Source: HGM04593 sp045631205
Lineage (GTDB): Bacteria > Bacteroidota > Bacteroidia > Bacteroidales > Bacteroidaceae
Assembly (NCBI GenBank): GCA_045631205.1
Contig: JAZQUI010000021.1
Span: 28,398-92,397 of the forward strand
Direction of reading: 5' to 3'
DNA: 64,000 nt
The notes beneath the pieces were generated by a model that made no database searches, was not told where the DNA came from, and worked only from the letters and a program-made list of their open reading frames with translations. Position numbers and translations under genes: made by a program. Shown one piece after another: positions 51,580 to 59,781 of this stretch. Positions within the stretch are counted from its first letter, which is position 1. The number at the start of each line of letters is the position of its first letter.

Positions 51580-53199
51580 ATGAAAAAGAGCATTTTATTT
51601 ACAATTGCTATTCTTGGAGCAAGCACACTATGTGCGCAGAAGGATTCACTGAACGCAGTGATACAGGTGGAGAACGAGTACAACCCTGTTGTTACCAAGG
51701 CTGCAAAAAAAGGATTTACCCCCTCAACCGAGCAGAACAACGACAACACACCTTTGGAACTCGAATTTTCGCAGAAAGCAACACCTTTCACAGGGTTTGT
51801 TGGCGAGAGAGATGTTAAGGACTTGTTGCCCAAACAGAATGGCAACTACCCCGGATATGCACGTTTGGGTTATGGAACCGGCAACAACGTGGATGCAAAA
51901 TTATCGTACCTGTTCAACCTGAGCGAAAAGGACAAGTTGAACGCAGTGGCATCGTTGGAGGGATTCAATACCAAGATGGACAGCCCGGTGGGCAAGTGGG
52001 ACTCACGTTTCTACTCTTCGTGGGCAGGAGCCGAGTATTCTCACAAGTTCGATGACCTGCTGCTTAAAAGCAACTTTGAGTGGAGCAACGATGTTTTCAA
52101 CTACAACACATCGGTACCCGGCGACAAGCAGAACGTACAGAGATTTCACATTGGTGCAGGAGCCGTGTCGAGCCTCACCGGCCCCTTCTCTTACGAAGCC
52201 GGAGTGAGATTTACACGCAACCATTACCGCCACCTTCCTTTCCTTTTCACCGACGAAGAGGCGAAAAAAGGACATTTCAGCGAGAACATCATTGGTGCCG
52301 ATGCCGAGTTCAAATATGAGCTTACCGACAACACCATACGTGACATTGTCACAGGCGTAACATTCAACAACTATTCATACAGCAACCTGGAAGGTGCCAA
52401 GAACTTCGCCGAGCTCAACATTAACCCCGCGACAAACATCAGAATAGATATGTTCAACATACGCGTAGGCGCGCAGTTGAATATGATGACAAGAGGTACA
52501 TTCCTTGCCGTTGCACCCGACATTTATGCCGAGGTTGCCACAAGCGACGCAGTTACCGTATATACAAGCATAAAAGGCGGACGCACTGCCACCGGGTTTA
52601 AAGCAATGGAAGAGGTATCGCCTTACTGGAGCATCGACAGACAACCCGACCCCGTTTACACCATTGCCGACATTACAGCAGGCGCGCGCATCTCACGCGC
52701 AGCATTCTCGGCAAACATGTATGTAGGATATGCCTATACGAAAGACGACTTGCTCGATTGCGATAGTTACATTGAGGGCGTGAGAAATGTGGGTTGCAAC
52801 ATTGTACAGGAGAACACTGCACGTGCATACATCGGTGGCCGCGCAGGATATGACTACGAGGGCTGGCTCAAAGTTTCGGCAGCAGCAAAATACAGCTACT
52901 GGAAGTGCGATAACCGCTACCTCCTTGGCACAAAACCTGAATTTGAATTTGAACTAAACGGAGAGGCTCGAGTGCTCGACGATATTTATATCAACGCCAC
53001 ATACAGCTTCGCCACATATGCCTACGACGACCCCTCGCTCAACAAGAACGAGCTGAACCTTCGTACGACCTACAAGTTTGCCGACCGTTTCAGCGCATTT
53101 GTCGAGGGCAACAACCTGCTCAACCGCGAATATGTAAAATATGCAGGATACTACGAGCAGGGCATAAACGTATTGTTGGGATTGAGCGCATCGTTTTAA
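51580..53199 (+). CDS. outer membrane beta-barrel protein (TonB-receptor-like, no plug)
   Basis: The 539-residue protein has a signal peptide (cleaved after TLCAQK), a short N-terminal segment with VENEYNPVVTKAAK, and then a beta-barrel-like body with alternating aromatic residues and a terminal Phe (LGLSASF), typical of outer membrane barrels. NNLLNREYVKYAGYYEQG near the end resembles the barrel end of TonB-dependent receptors, but no TonB box or plug domain is visible. It forms a two-gene unit with the TPR protein. The substrate and the function are unknown. Confidence 0.82.
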   Translation: MKKSILFTIAILGASTLCAQKDSLNAVIQVENEYNPVVTKAAKKGFTPSTEQNNDNTPLELEFSQKATPFTGFVGERDVKDLLPKQNGNYPGYARLGYGTGNNVDAKLSYLFNLSEKDKLNAVASLEGFNTKMDSPVGKWDSRFYSSWAGAEYSHKFDDLLLKSNFEWSNDVFNYNTSVPGDKQNVQRFHIGAGAVSSLTGPFSYEAGVRFTRNHYRHLPFLFTDEEAKKGHFSENIIGADAEFKYELTDNTIRDIVTGVTFNNYSYSNLEGAKNFAELNINPATNIRIDMFNIRVGAQLNMMTRGTFLAVAPDIYAEVATSDAVTVYTSIKGGRTATGFKAMEEVSPYWSIDRQPDPVYTIADITAGARISRAAFSANMYVGYAYTKDDLLDCDSYIEGVRNVGCNIVQENTARAYIGGRAGYDYEGWLKVSAAAKYSYWKCDNRYLLGTKPEFEFELNGEARVLDDIYINATYSFATYAYDDPSLNKNELNLRTTYKFADRFSAFVEGNNLLNREYVKYAGYYEQGINVLLGLSASF

Positions 53200-53239
53200 T
53201 TAACGGTGCCTCGGTCTTATACCTGCAACAAAAAAAATA

Positions 53240-53272
53240 CACCTATATAAAATAATATATTATTTTAAGGTG
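53240..53272 (+). terminator. AT-rich hairpin after the barrel gene
   Basis: CACCT...AGGTG flank an AT-rich near-palindrome (AAAATAAT/ATTATTTT), 40 bases after the stop. Confidence 0.4.
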
Positions 53273-53335
53273 AAGAGGGCGCAAAGCGTTATCATTTTTT
53301 TACTTTTTTTGGTGCGGAAATACGGGAAACTTTAA

Positions 53336-53343
53336 TACTTTTG
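53336..53343 (+). promoter_or_regulatory. promoter -7 box for topA
   Basis: TACTTTTG is an exact TAnnTTTG match, 29 bases before the ATG. TTTG at 53308-53311 is 24 bases upstream, a little long. Confidence 0.5.
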
Positions 53344-53371
53344 TCGCAAATTTTAGAAAGCGAACAACTCT

Positions 53372-55705
53372 ATGCAGAAGAATTTAGTAATTGTTGAGTC
53401 GCCCGCAAAAGCAAAGACTATTGAAAAGTTCCTGGGTAAGGATTACAAAGTAATGTCGAGTTACGGGCACATTTGCGATTTGAAGAAAAAGGAGTTCAGT
53501 ATAAACACCGAGACATTTGAACCGGAATATGAAATTCCCGCCGACAAGGCCAAACTTGTGCAAACCCTGAAAAGCGAAGCAAAGAAAGCCGACACAGTGT
53601 GGTTGGCTTCCGATGAAGACCGCGAAGGAGAGGCCATAAGCTGGCACTTGTACACCGAACTGGGATTGCAGCCCGAAAAGACAAAGCGTATCGTGTTCCA
53701 CGAGATTACGAAGAACGCTATACTAAACGCCATAGAGAACCCCAGAAACATTGACACAAACCTTGTATATGCGCAGCAGGCACGAAGAGTGCTCGACCGC
53801 ATTGTAGGTTTCAAGTTGTCACCCGTGTTGTGGCGCAAGGTTAAGCCTGCGCTCTCGGCAGGCCGTGTACAGTCAGTTACAGTGCGACTCATTGTGGAGC
53901 GTGAGCGCGAGATTAACAACTTTGCAAGCGAGCCGGCGTTCCGCGTGACAGCGCAGTTCGAAATAATAGGTGAGGGCGAAAAACGCACACTCAACACCGA
54001 ACTTTCAAAAAGATTCAAGACTAAAGAGGAGGCCGAGGCTTTCCTTGCATCGTGCAAGGATGCGACCTTTGTCATCAGCGATGTAAGCACAAAGCCGATG
54101 AAGAAGAGCCCCGCAGCCCCCTTCACCACATCGACCTTGCAACAGGAGGCCGCACGTAAGCTCGGCTTCACCGTTTCGCAGACAATGATGGTTGCACAAA
54201 GACTATACGAAAGCGGATATATCACATATATGCGTACCGACTCGGTTAACCTTTCATCGCTCTGCATTGGTTCATGCAAAGATGTGGTTACCGACACTTA
54301 CGGCGCAGAATATCTCAAAAGCCGCAACTACTCAACCAACTCAAAAGGCGCACAGGAGGCTCACGAGGCCATACGCCCGACATATATGAGCAACCCCACA
54401 ATAGAGGGTACAATGCCCGAAAAAAGGTTGTACGAGCTTATATGGAAACGCACCATCGCCTCACAGATGGCCGATGCGCTTGTTGAAAAGACAACTGTAA
54501 ACATTGCCATCAGCGGACACGAAGAGAACTTTGTGGCAACAGGCGAGGTTACCGTGTTCGACGGTTTCCTGCACGTCTATCGCGAATCGACCGACGAGGA
54601 GAACGGCAGCGACACCACAAAAATTCCCGCAGTACACAAAGGCGAGGAGTTGAAAGCCACAGAAATTGTTGCCACAGAGCGTTTTACACAGCACCCGCCC
54701 CGCTACACCGAGGCAAGCCTTGTGCGCAAGCTCGAAGAACTTGGCATTGGCCGTCCTTCGACATACGCCCCCACCATCAGCACCATACAACAGCGCGGAT
54801 ATGTGGAGAAAGGCAACAAGACCGGCACATCACGCAAATACAGCATACTCACACTCAAAAACGGAAAGATAACCTCGAAAGAGGGCAAAGAGACCGTTGG
54901 CGCAGAAAAGGGTAAATTGTTGCCCACAGATATAGGTATCGTGGTTAACGACTTCCTGCTCGATTTCTTCCCCGAAATCATGGATTACAACTTCACAGCA
55001 ACTGTGGAAAAGGATTTCGACGAAATTGCCGACGGAAAAAGACCCTGGGTGAGCCTCATCAAGGATTTCTACACCGATTTTGAGCCACAGATAGAGAAGA
55101 TTGTGCAGACAAAGAACGAGCACAAGGTGGGCGAGCGCGTACTCGGTACCGACCCCGCAAGCGGCAAACCCGTTTCGGTGAAGATTGGCCGTTTCGGCCC
55201 CATCGTTCAAATAGGCTCGGCAAGCGACGAAGAGAAACCCCGCTTTGCACAGATGAAACCCGGACAGACTCTCGAAACCATAACTCTTGAAGAGGCATTG
55301 GGACTTTTCAGCCTGCCCCGCACACTTGGCGAGTTCGAGGGAGAGACCGTTACCATTGGCGCTGGCCGTTTCGGTCCTTATATTAAGTTCGGCGCAGCCT
55401 ATGTAACACTGCCCAAGACACACGACCCGCTTACTGTAACCATTGAGGAGGCAACAGAGCTCATTCTCGAGAAACGCAAAGCAGAGGCAGAGCGCGTGAT
55501 AAAGACCTTTGAAAACGAGCCCAACTTGCAGGTTCTTAACGGCCGTTTCGGCCCCTACATAGCCTACAACGGCAGCAACTACAAGTTGCCCAAGAATGTG
55601 ACACCTGCCGAACTCTCGCTCGAAGAGTGCATGGAGATAGTAAACAAACAACAGGACGGTGGCAAAAGTGCACCCAAAGCACGCCGCTATACAAAGAAGA
55701 AATAA
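53372..55705 (+). CDS. topA: DNA topoisomerase I
   Basis: TopA relaxes negative supercoils by single-strand passage. The 777-residue protein has the Toprim motif IVESPAKAKTIEKFLG at residue 6, DEDREGEAISWHL, the catalytic Tyr in YITYMRTDSVN near residue 286, and C-terminal DNA-binding repeats (KIGRFGPIVQIG, AGRFGPYIKFG, NGRFGPYIAYNG). The zinc-finger cysteines of E. coli TopA are missing; instead three GRFGP repeats and a basic tail (APKARRYTKKK) finish the protein, the Bacteroidetes form. Its stop abuts the aroK start with no gap. Confidence 0.97.
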   Translation: MQKNLVIVESPAKAKTIEKFLGKDYKVMSSYGHICDLKKKEFSINTETFEPEYEIPADKAKLVQTLKSEAKKADTVWLASDEDREGEAISWHLYTELGLQPEKTKRIVFHEITKNAILNAIENPRNIDTNLVYAQQARRVLDRIVGFKLSPVLWRKVKPALSAGRVQSVTVRLIVEREREINNFASEPAFRVTAQFEIIGEGEKRTLNTELSKRFKTKEEAEAFLASCKDATFVISDVSTKPMKKSPAAPFTTSTLQQEAARKLGFTVSQTMMVAQRLYESGYITYMRTDSVNLSSLCIGSCKDVVTDTYGAEYLKSRNYSTNSKGAQEAHEAIRPTYMSNPTIEGTMPEKRLYELIWKRTIASQMADALVEKTTVNIAISGHEENFVATGEVTVFDGFLHVYRESTDEENGSDTTKIPAVHKGEELKATEIVATERFTQHPPRYTEASLVRKLEELGIGRPSTYAPTISTIQQRGYVEKGNKTGTSRKYSILTLKNGKITSKEGKETVGAEKGKLLPTDIGIVVNDFLLDFFPEIMDYNFTATVEKDFDEIADGKRPWVSLIKDFYTDFEPQIEKIVQTKNEHKVGERVLGTDPASGKPVSVKIGRFGPIVQIGSASDEEKPRFAQMKPGQTLETITLEEALGLFSLPRTLGEFEGETVTIGAGRFGPYIKFGAAYVTLPKTHDPLTVTIEEATELILEKRKAEAERVIKTFENEPNLQVLNGRFGPYIAYNGSNYKLPKNVTPAELSLEECMEIVNKQQDGGKSAPKARRYTKKK

Positions 55706-56236
55706 ATGACACGCATACTGCTCATAGGATATATGGGTTCCGGCAAAACAACGCTCGGCCGCGCACTTGCCGACAAGTTGGGGCTTACCTTCATAGACCT
55801 CGACAACTACATAGAGCAACGCTTCCGCAAAAGCATTTCGCAGATTTTTGCCGAAATGGGCGAGGATGGATTCCGCGACATTGAACGTCGTATGTTGCAC
55901 GAGGTTGCCGAGTTTGAGGATGTTATAATCTCAACAGGAGGCGGTACACCCTGTTTCTTCGACAACATCGACTTTATGAACAGCATGGGTACCACTGTGT
56001 ACTTGCAAGTACCTTTGGAGAGGCTCTTCGTACGTTTGAGCATTGCACGCAAGCAACGCCCCTTGATAAAGGACAAGAACGACGATGAGTTGCGTCTGTT
56101 CATCGCTGAGCAGATAGCGAAAAGAGAACCGCACTACTCAAAGGCACAACACTCCTTCGTTGCCGACAAACTGGAGGACAGCGCACAGATAAATTCTTCG
56201 GTTGAAGCTTTCTGCCGAAAGTTCAACCTACCTTGA
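55706..56236 (+). CDS. aroK: shikimate kinase
   Basis: AroK phosphorylates shikimate, the fifth shikimate-pathway step. The 176-residue protein has the P-loop GYMGSGKTTLGRALA near residue 8, the shikimate-binding DLDNYIE and GEDGFRDIERRML, and STGGGTPCFFDN. The start immediately follows the topA TAA, so the two are translated from one mRNA. The Cys and Phe in the GGGTP region are slightly unusual but not disruptive. Confidence 0.95.
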   Translation: MTRILLIGYMGSGKTTLGRALADKLGLTFIDLDNYIEQRFRKSISQIFAEMGEDGFRDIERRMLHEVAEFEDVIISTGGGTPCFFDNIDFMNSMGTTVYLQVPLERLFVRLSIARKQRPLIKDKNDDELRLFIAEQIAKREPHYSKAQHSFVADKLEDSAQINSSVEAFCRKFNLP

Positions 56237-56271
56237 AACAGATTTAATAACCGTAAACACCATATTAAGAG

Positions 56272-58167
56272 ATGAGAAAATGGCGTATTGAGGACTCGGA
56301 AGAGCTCTACAACATCAATGGTTGGGGAGCATCCTATTTCAGCATCAACGAGGAGGGCAACGTTGCCGTTACCCCCAAGAAAGACGGCGTTCAAATAGAC
56401 CTCAAACATCTGATGGACGAGTTGCAGTTGCGCGATGTAGCAGCACCCGTTCTGGTACGTTTCCCCGACATTCTCGACAACAGAATCGAGAAAATTTCGG
56501 GATGTTTCAAAATTGCATCGAAGGAATACAACTATAAAGGCAAGAACTTTATAGTATATCCCATCAAGGTAAACCAGATGCGTCCTGTGGTGGAGGAGAT
56601 TATGAGCCACGGAAAGAAGTACGACATTGGCCTTGAAGCCGGTTCAAAGCCCGAGTTGCACGAGGTTATCGCAATGAACACCGACAGCAACTCGCTTATC
56701 ATCTGTAACGGTTACAAGGACGACAGCTACATTGAGATGGCGCTTCTGGCACAAAAGATGGGACGCAGCATCTTCCTTGTAGCCGAAAAACTCAACGAGT
56801 TGAAACGTATTGCCAAGATTGGTAAGCGACTTGGTGTGCGCCCCAACATTGGAATACGCATTAAACTGGCATCGGAAGGTAGCGGTAAATGGGAAGAGAG
56901 CGGAGGCGACGCAAGCAAATTCGGCCTCACATCGAGCGAGCTTCTCGAAGCACTCGAACTTCTCGAAAAATACGATATAAAGGATTGCCTGCGCCTTATA
57001 CACTTCCACATAGGCAGCCAGGTAACAAAGATACGCCACATAAAGACCGCTTTGCGCGAAGCATCGCAGTTCTATGTACAGCTGCACAAGATGGGCTTCA
57101 AGGTTGAGTTCACCGACATAGGTGGCGGCCTAGGTGTTGACTACGACGGTACACGTTCTTCGAGCAGCGAGAGTAGCGTAAACTACTCTATACAGGAGTA
57201 TGTAAACGACGCAGTGTATGCAATGGTTGACGCTGCCGACAAGAACGGAATACCCCACCCCAACATCATTACCGAGAGTGGACGCTCCGTTTCGGCACAC
57301 CACGCTGTACTCATCATAGAGGTACTTGAAACTGCGGCATTGCCGCAGATGGACGAGAACTGGGAGGTGGGCCCCGCCGACCACGACCTTGTGAAAGAGC
57401 TTTACAAGATATGGGACGACCTCGACCAGCGCACAATGCTCGAAGCCTACCACGACGCACAGCAGATACGCGAGGAGGCTCTCGAACTTTTCAGCCACGG
57501 TATTGTGGACCTCAAAACACGTGCGCAGATTGAGAGTATGTTCTGGTCGGTTACCCGCGAAATTCTCTCCATTGCCAAAACAATGAAGCACATTCCCGAG
57601 GATTTTCGCAAACTGCACAAACTTATTGCCGACAAATATTTCTGTAACTTCTCGCTCTTCCAGAGCCTCCCCGACACTTGGGCGATAGACCAGTTCTTCC
57701 CCATTATGCCCATTCACAGGCTCGACGAACGCCCCGACCGCACCTGTACCATACAGGACATGACCTGCGACAGCGACGGCAAGATTACAGACTTCATACA
57801 CTATAACGGAAAGGCTAACTCGTTGTGTGTACACAAGGTAAAGAGCAATGAGCCTTACTACATTGGTGTGTTCCTCGTGGGAGCTTATCAGGAAATTCTT
57901 GGCGACTTGCACAACCTCTTCGGCGACACCAACGCCGTACACATAAGCGTGGACAAGGATGGTTATAACATTGACAAGATTATCGACGGCGAGACCATTG
58001 CCGATGTTCTCGACTACGTTCAGTTCGACGCAAAACGCCTTGTACGTACACTCGAAACCTGGGTGGCAAAATCGGTCAAACAGGGAAAAATCACTCTCGA
58101 AGAGGGCAAGGAGTTCCTTTCGAACTACCGTTCGGGACTCTATGGTTACACCTACCTTGAACCTTGA
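56272..58167 (+). CDS. speA: biosynthetic arginine decarboxylase
   Basis: SpeA makes agmatine from arginine with PLP, entering polyamine synthesis. The 631-residue protein has the PLP-binding Lys in YPIKVNQMRPVV near residue 100, GLEAGSKPEL, HFHIGSQV, GGGLGVDYDGT and the active-site Cys/Asp region (TCDSDGKI). Length and the fused C-terminal domain fit the biosynthetic type. It sits 35 bases after aroK and 10 bases before argB, making an arginine-related pair. Confidence 0.97.
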   Translation: MRKWRIEDSEELYNINGWGASYFSINEEGNVAVTPKKDGVQIDLKHLMDELQLRDVAAPVLVRFPDILDNRIEKISGCFKIASKEYNYKGKNFIVYPIKVNQMRPVVEEIMSHGKKYDIGLEAGSKPELHEVIAMNTDSNSLIICNGYKDDSYIEMALLAQKMGRSIFLVAEKLNELKRIAKIGKRLGVRPNIGIRIKLASEGSGKWEESGGDASKFGLTSSELLEALELLEKYDIKDCLRLIHFHIGSQVTKIRHIKTALREASQFYVQLHKMGFKVEFTDIGGGLGVDYDGTRSSSSESSVNYSIQEYVNDAVYAMVDAADKNGIPHPNIITESGRSVSAHHAVLIIEVLETAALPQMDENWEVGPADHDLVKELYKIWDDLDQRTMLEAYHDAQQIREEALELFSHGIVDLKTRAQIESMFWSVTREILSIAKTMKHIPEDFRKLHKLIADKYFCNFSLFQSLPDTWAIDQFFPIMPIHRLDERPDRTCTIQDMTCDSDGKITDFIHYNGKANSLCVHKVKSNEPYYIGVFLVGAYQEILGDLHNLFGDTNAVHISVDKDGYNIDKIIDGETIADVLDYVQFDAKRLVRTLETWVAKSVKQGKITLEEGKEFLSNYRSGLYGYTYLEP

Positions 58168-58177
58168 TACATAAATT

Positions 58178-58954
58178 ATGGAAAAGAAAAAGATTACGAT
58201 AATTAAAGTAGGCGGAAAGATAGTAGAGGAGAAAGCCTCACTCGCTGCCCTGCTCGACCGCTTTGCAGCCGTTGAGGGAGCAAAAGTTCTCATTCACGGC
58301 GGAGGCCGCTCGGCAACCAAAATAGCCGAGCAACTTGGCATTGAGAGCAAGATGGTGAACGGACGCCGCATCACCGACGAGCCTATGTTGCAGGTTGTTA
58401 CAATGGTTTACGGTGGTTTGGTAAACAAGAACATTGTGGCAGGTTTGCAGGCACGCGGAGTAAACGCATTGGGACTCACCGGCGCCGACTGCAACATTAT
58501 CAGAGCACACAAACGCCCTGTGGGCGAGGTTGACTTCGGCTTCGTTGGCGATGTCGATTGCGCCGACGGCGAAATGCTTGGCAAACTCATAGAGCAAGGC
58601 ATAGTACCCATCGTTGCACCCCTCACACACGACGGAAACGGTAACCTGCTGAACATAAACGCCGACACAATGGCTGCCGAAACAGCAAAAGGCCTTGCAA
58701 AGATATATGATGTAACACTTACCTATTGTTTCGAATTCCCCGGCGTTATGCGTAACCCCGAGGATGCCGACAGCCTCATCCCCACCATCGACAAAGAGAG
58801 CTACAAAGGCTTGCTTGCCGACGGCACTGTGAGCGGTGGTATGATACCCAAGATTGACAATGCCTTCAACGCCATTGACAATGGTGTGTCGAAGGTTATC
58901 ATCACAAAAGCCGATGCCATAGACGGCAAAAGCGGCACACACATAATAGCATAA
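58178..58954 (+). CDS. argB: acetylglutamate kinase
   Basis: ArgB phosphorylates N-acetylglutamate, the second step of arginine synthesis. The 258-residue protein has the amino-acid-kinase phosphate loops KVGGKIVEE and HGGGRSATKIAEQLG, MVNGRRITDEPML, and VSGGMIPKIDNAFNA. Its length and the lack of an N-terminal extension suggest the arginine-insensitive hexameric-free form, but feedback control cannot be settled. It follows speA by 10 bases; the two run in opposite directions of arginine metabolism, which is odd for one operon. Confidence 0.95.
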   Translation: MEKKKITIIKVGGKIVEEKASLAALLDRFAAVEGAKVLIHGGGRSATKIAEQLGIESKMVNGRRITDEPMLQVVTMVYGGLVNKNIVAGLQARGVNALGLTGADCNIIRAHKRPVGEVDFGFVGDVDCADGEMLGKLIEQGIVPIVAPLTHDGNGNLLNINADTMAAETAKGLAKIYDVTLTYCFEFPGVMRNPEDADSLIPTIDKESYKGLLADGTVSGGMIPKIDNAFNAIDNGVSKVIITKADAIDGKSGTHIIA

Positions 58955-58957
58955 GAG

Positions 58958-59662
58958 ATGCTCTGCAAGAGCCGTTTCACACACCCCGTTTATGGGGATA
59001 TTGAAATTACAACCAACCCACGGGCGCGCCGCATAATTTTGCGAGCGCGCCTCGATGCTTTATACATAACCCTGCCGCCACGCGCCACCGAACGCGACCT
59101 CGAAAGGGCTCTCGCCCAATGCGGTGAGAGGCTTAAAGAGAGACAACAGAGCATGCTGCAACCGGCAATAGACAAGGAGTTTTGCATAGATGCTCCGTTC
59201 TTCAAGTTTTGCATAAAAGAGCATAACAGCGACAAGTTCCACATAAAACACAATGGGCGGGAAACCACATTGCTATGCCCCACAGGAACATCTCTCAATG
59301 GAGAGGCACGGCAGGAGTGGGTAAGGAAGATTATTGCAAATGCCATGCGCCGTCGCGCCCACGAGATACTCCCCGCGCGCTTGCAGGAACTTGCCACAAA
59401 ACACGGCTTGCATTACACCGCCGTGAGCCTGCGCGACAGCCGCACACGCTGGGGCAGTTGCAGCAGCCGTGGCACAATAAGCCTCAACATCAATCTTATG
59501 CAGCTCCCCGAAAAGTTGGTAGATTATGTTCTGCTGCACGAACTTTGCCACACTCTGGAGATGAACCACAGCGAGCGTTTCTGGGCAAAACTCGACAAAC
59601 TGGTTCATGGTAACTCCAAACAACTGCGCAACGAATTGAGAAGGTACAAGTGTACTATATAA
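58958..59662 (+). CDS. YgjP/M48-type metallopeptidase
   Basis: The 234-residue protein is an YgjP-like (DUF45) zinc metallopeptidase with HELCHTLEMNHSERFW near residues 190-205, in which the two His and Glu of HExxH bind zinc and act in catalysis, and the conserved SRTRWGSCSSRGTISLN segment. There is no signal peptide. It starts 3 bases after argB stop. The physiological substrate is unknown. Confidence 0.92.
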   Translation: MLCKSRFTHPVYGDIEITTNPRARRIILRARLDALYITLPPRATERDLERALAQCGERLKERQQSMLQPAIDKEFCIDAPFFKFCIKEHNSDKFHIKHNGRETTLLCPTGTSLNGEARQEWVRKIIANAMRRRAHEILPARLQELATKHGLHYTAVSLRDSRTRWGSCSSRGTISLNINLMQLPEKLVDYVLLHELCHTLEMNHSERFWAKLDKLVHGNSKQLRNELRRYKCTI

Positions 59663-59725
59663 ACAAATGACAACAGAGTGTTGCCAAAAACAGCAACTAT
59701 ATTTTAAAATTCGGGCAAAATACCA

Positions 59726-59733
59726 TATATTAG
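59726..59733 (+). promoter_or_regulatory. promoter -7 box for the sialidase gene
   Basis: TATATTAG (one mismatch) lies 49 bases before the ATG. Confidence 0.35.
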
Positions 59734-59781
59734 CACCATAAATTGTTTTTTCATAAGCAAATAACCTTTTAAACATAAAAT

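Noticed and set aside
50718..51845. 375-residue minus frame opposite the TPR and barrel genes
   Set aside because: It spans two well-supported plus-strand genes and shows no family motif.
57130..58293. 387-residue minus frame opposite speA and argB
   Set aside because: It is antisense to two conserved enzymes and has no domain.
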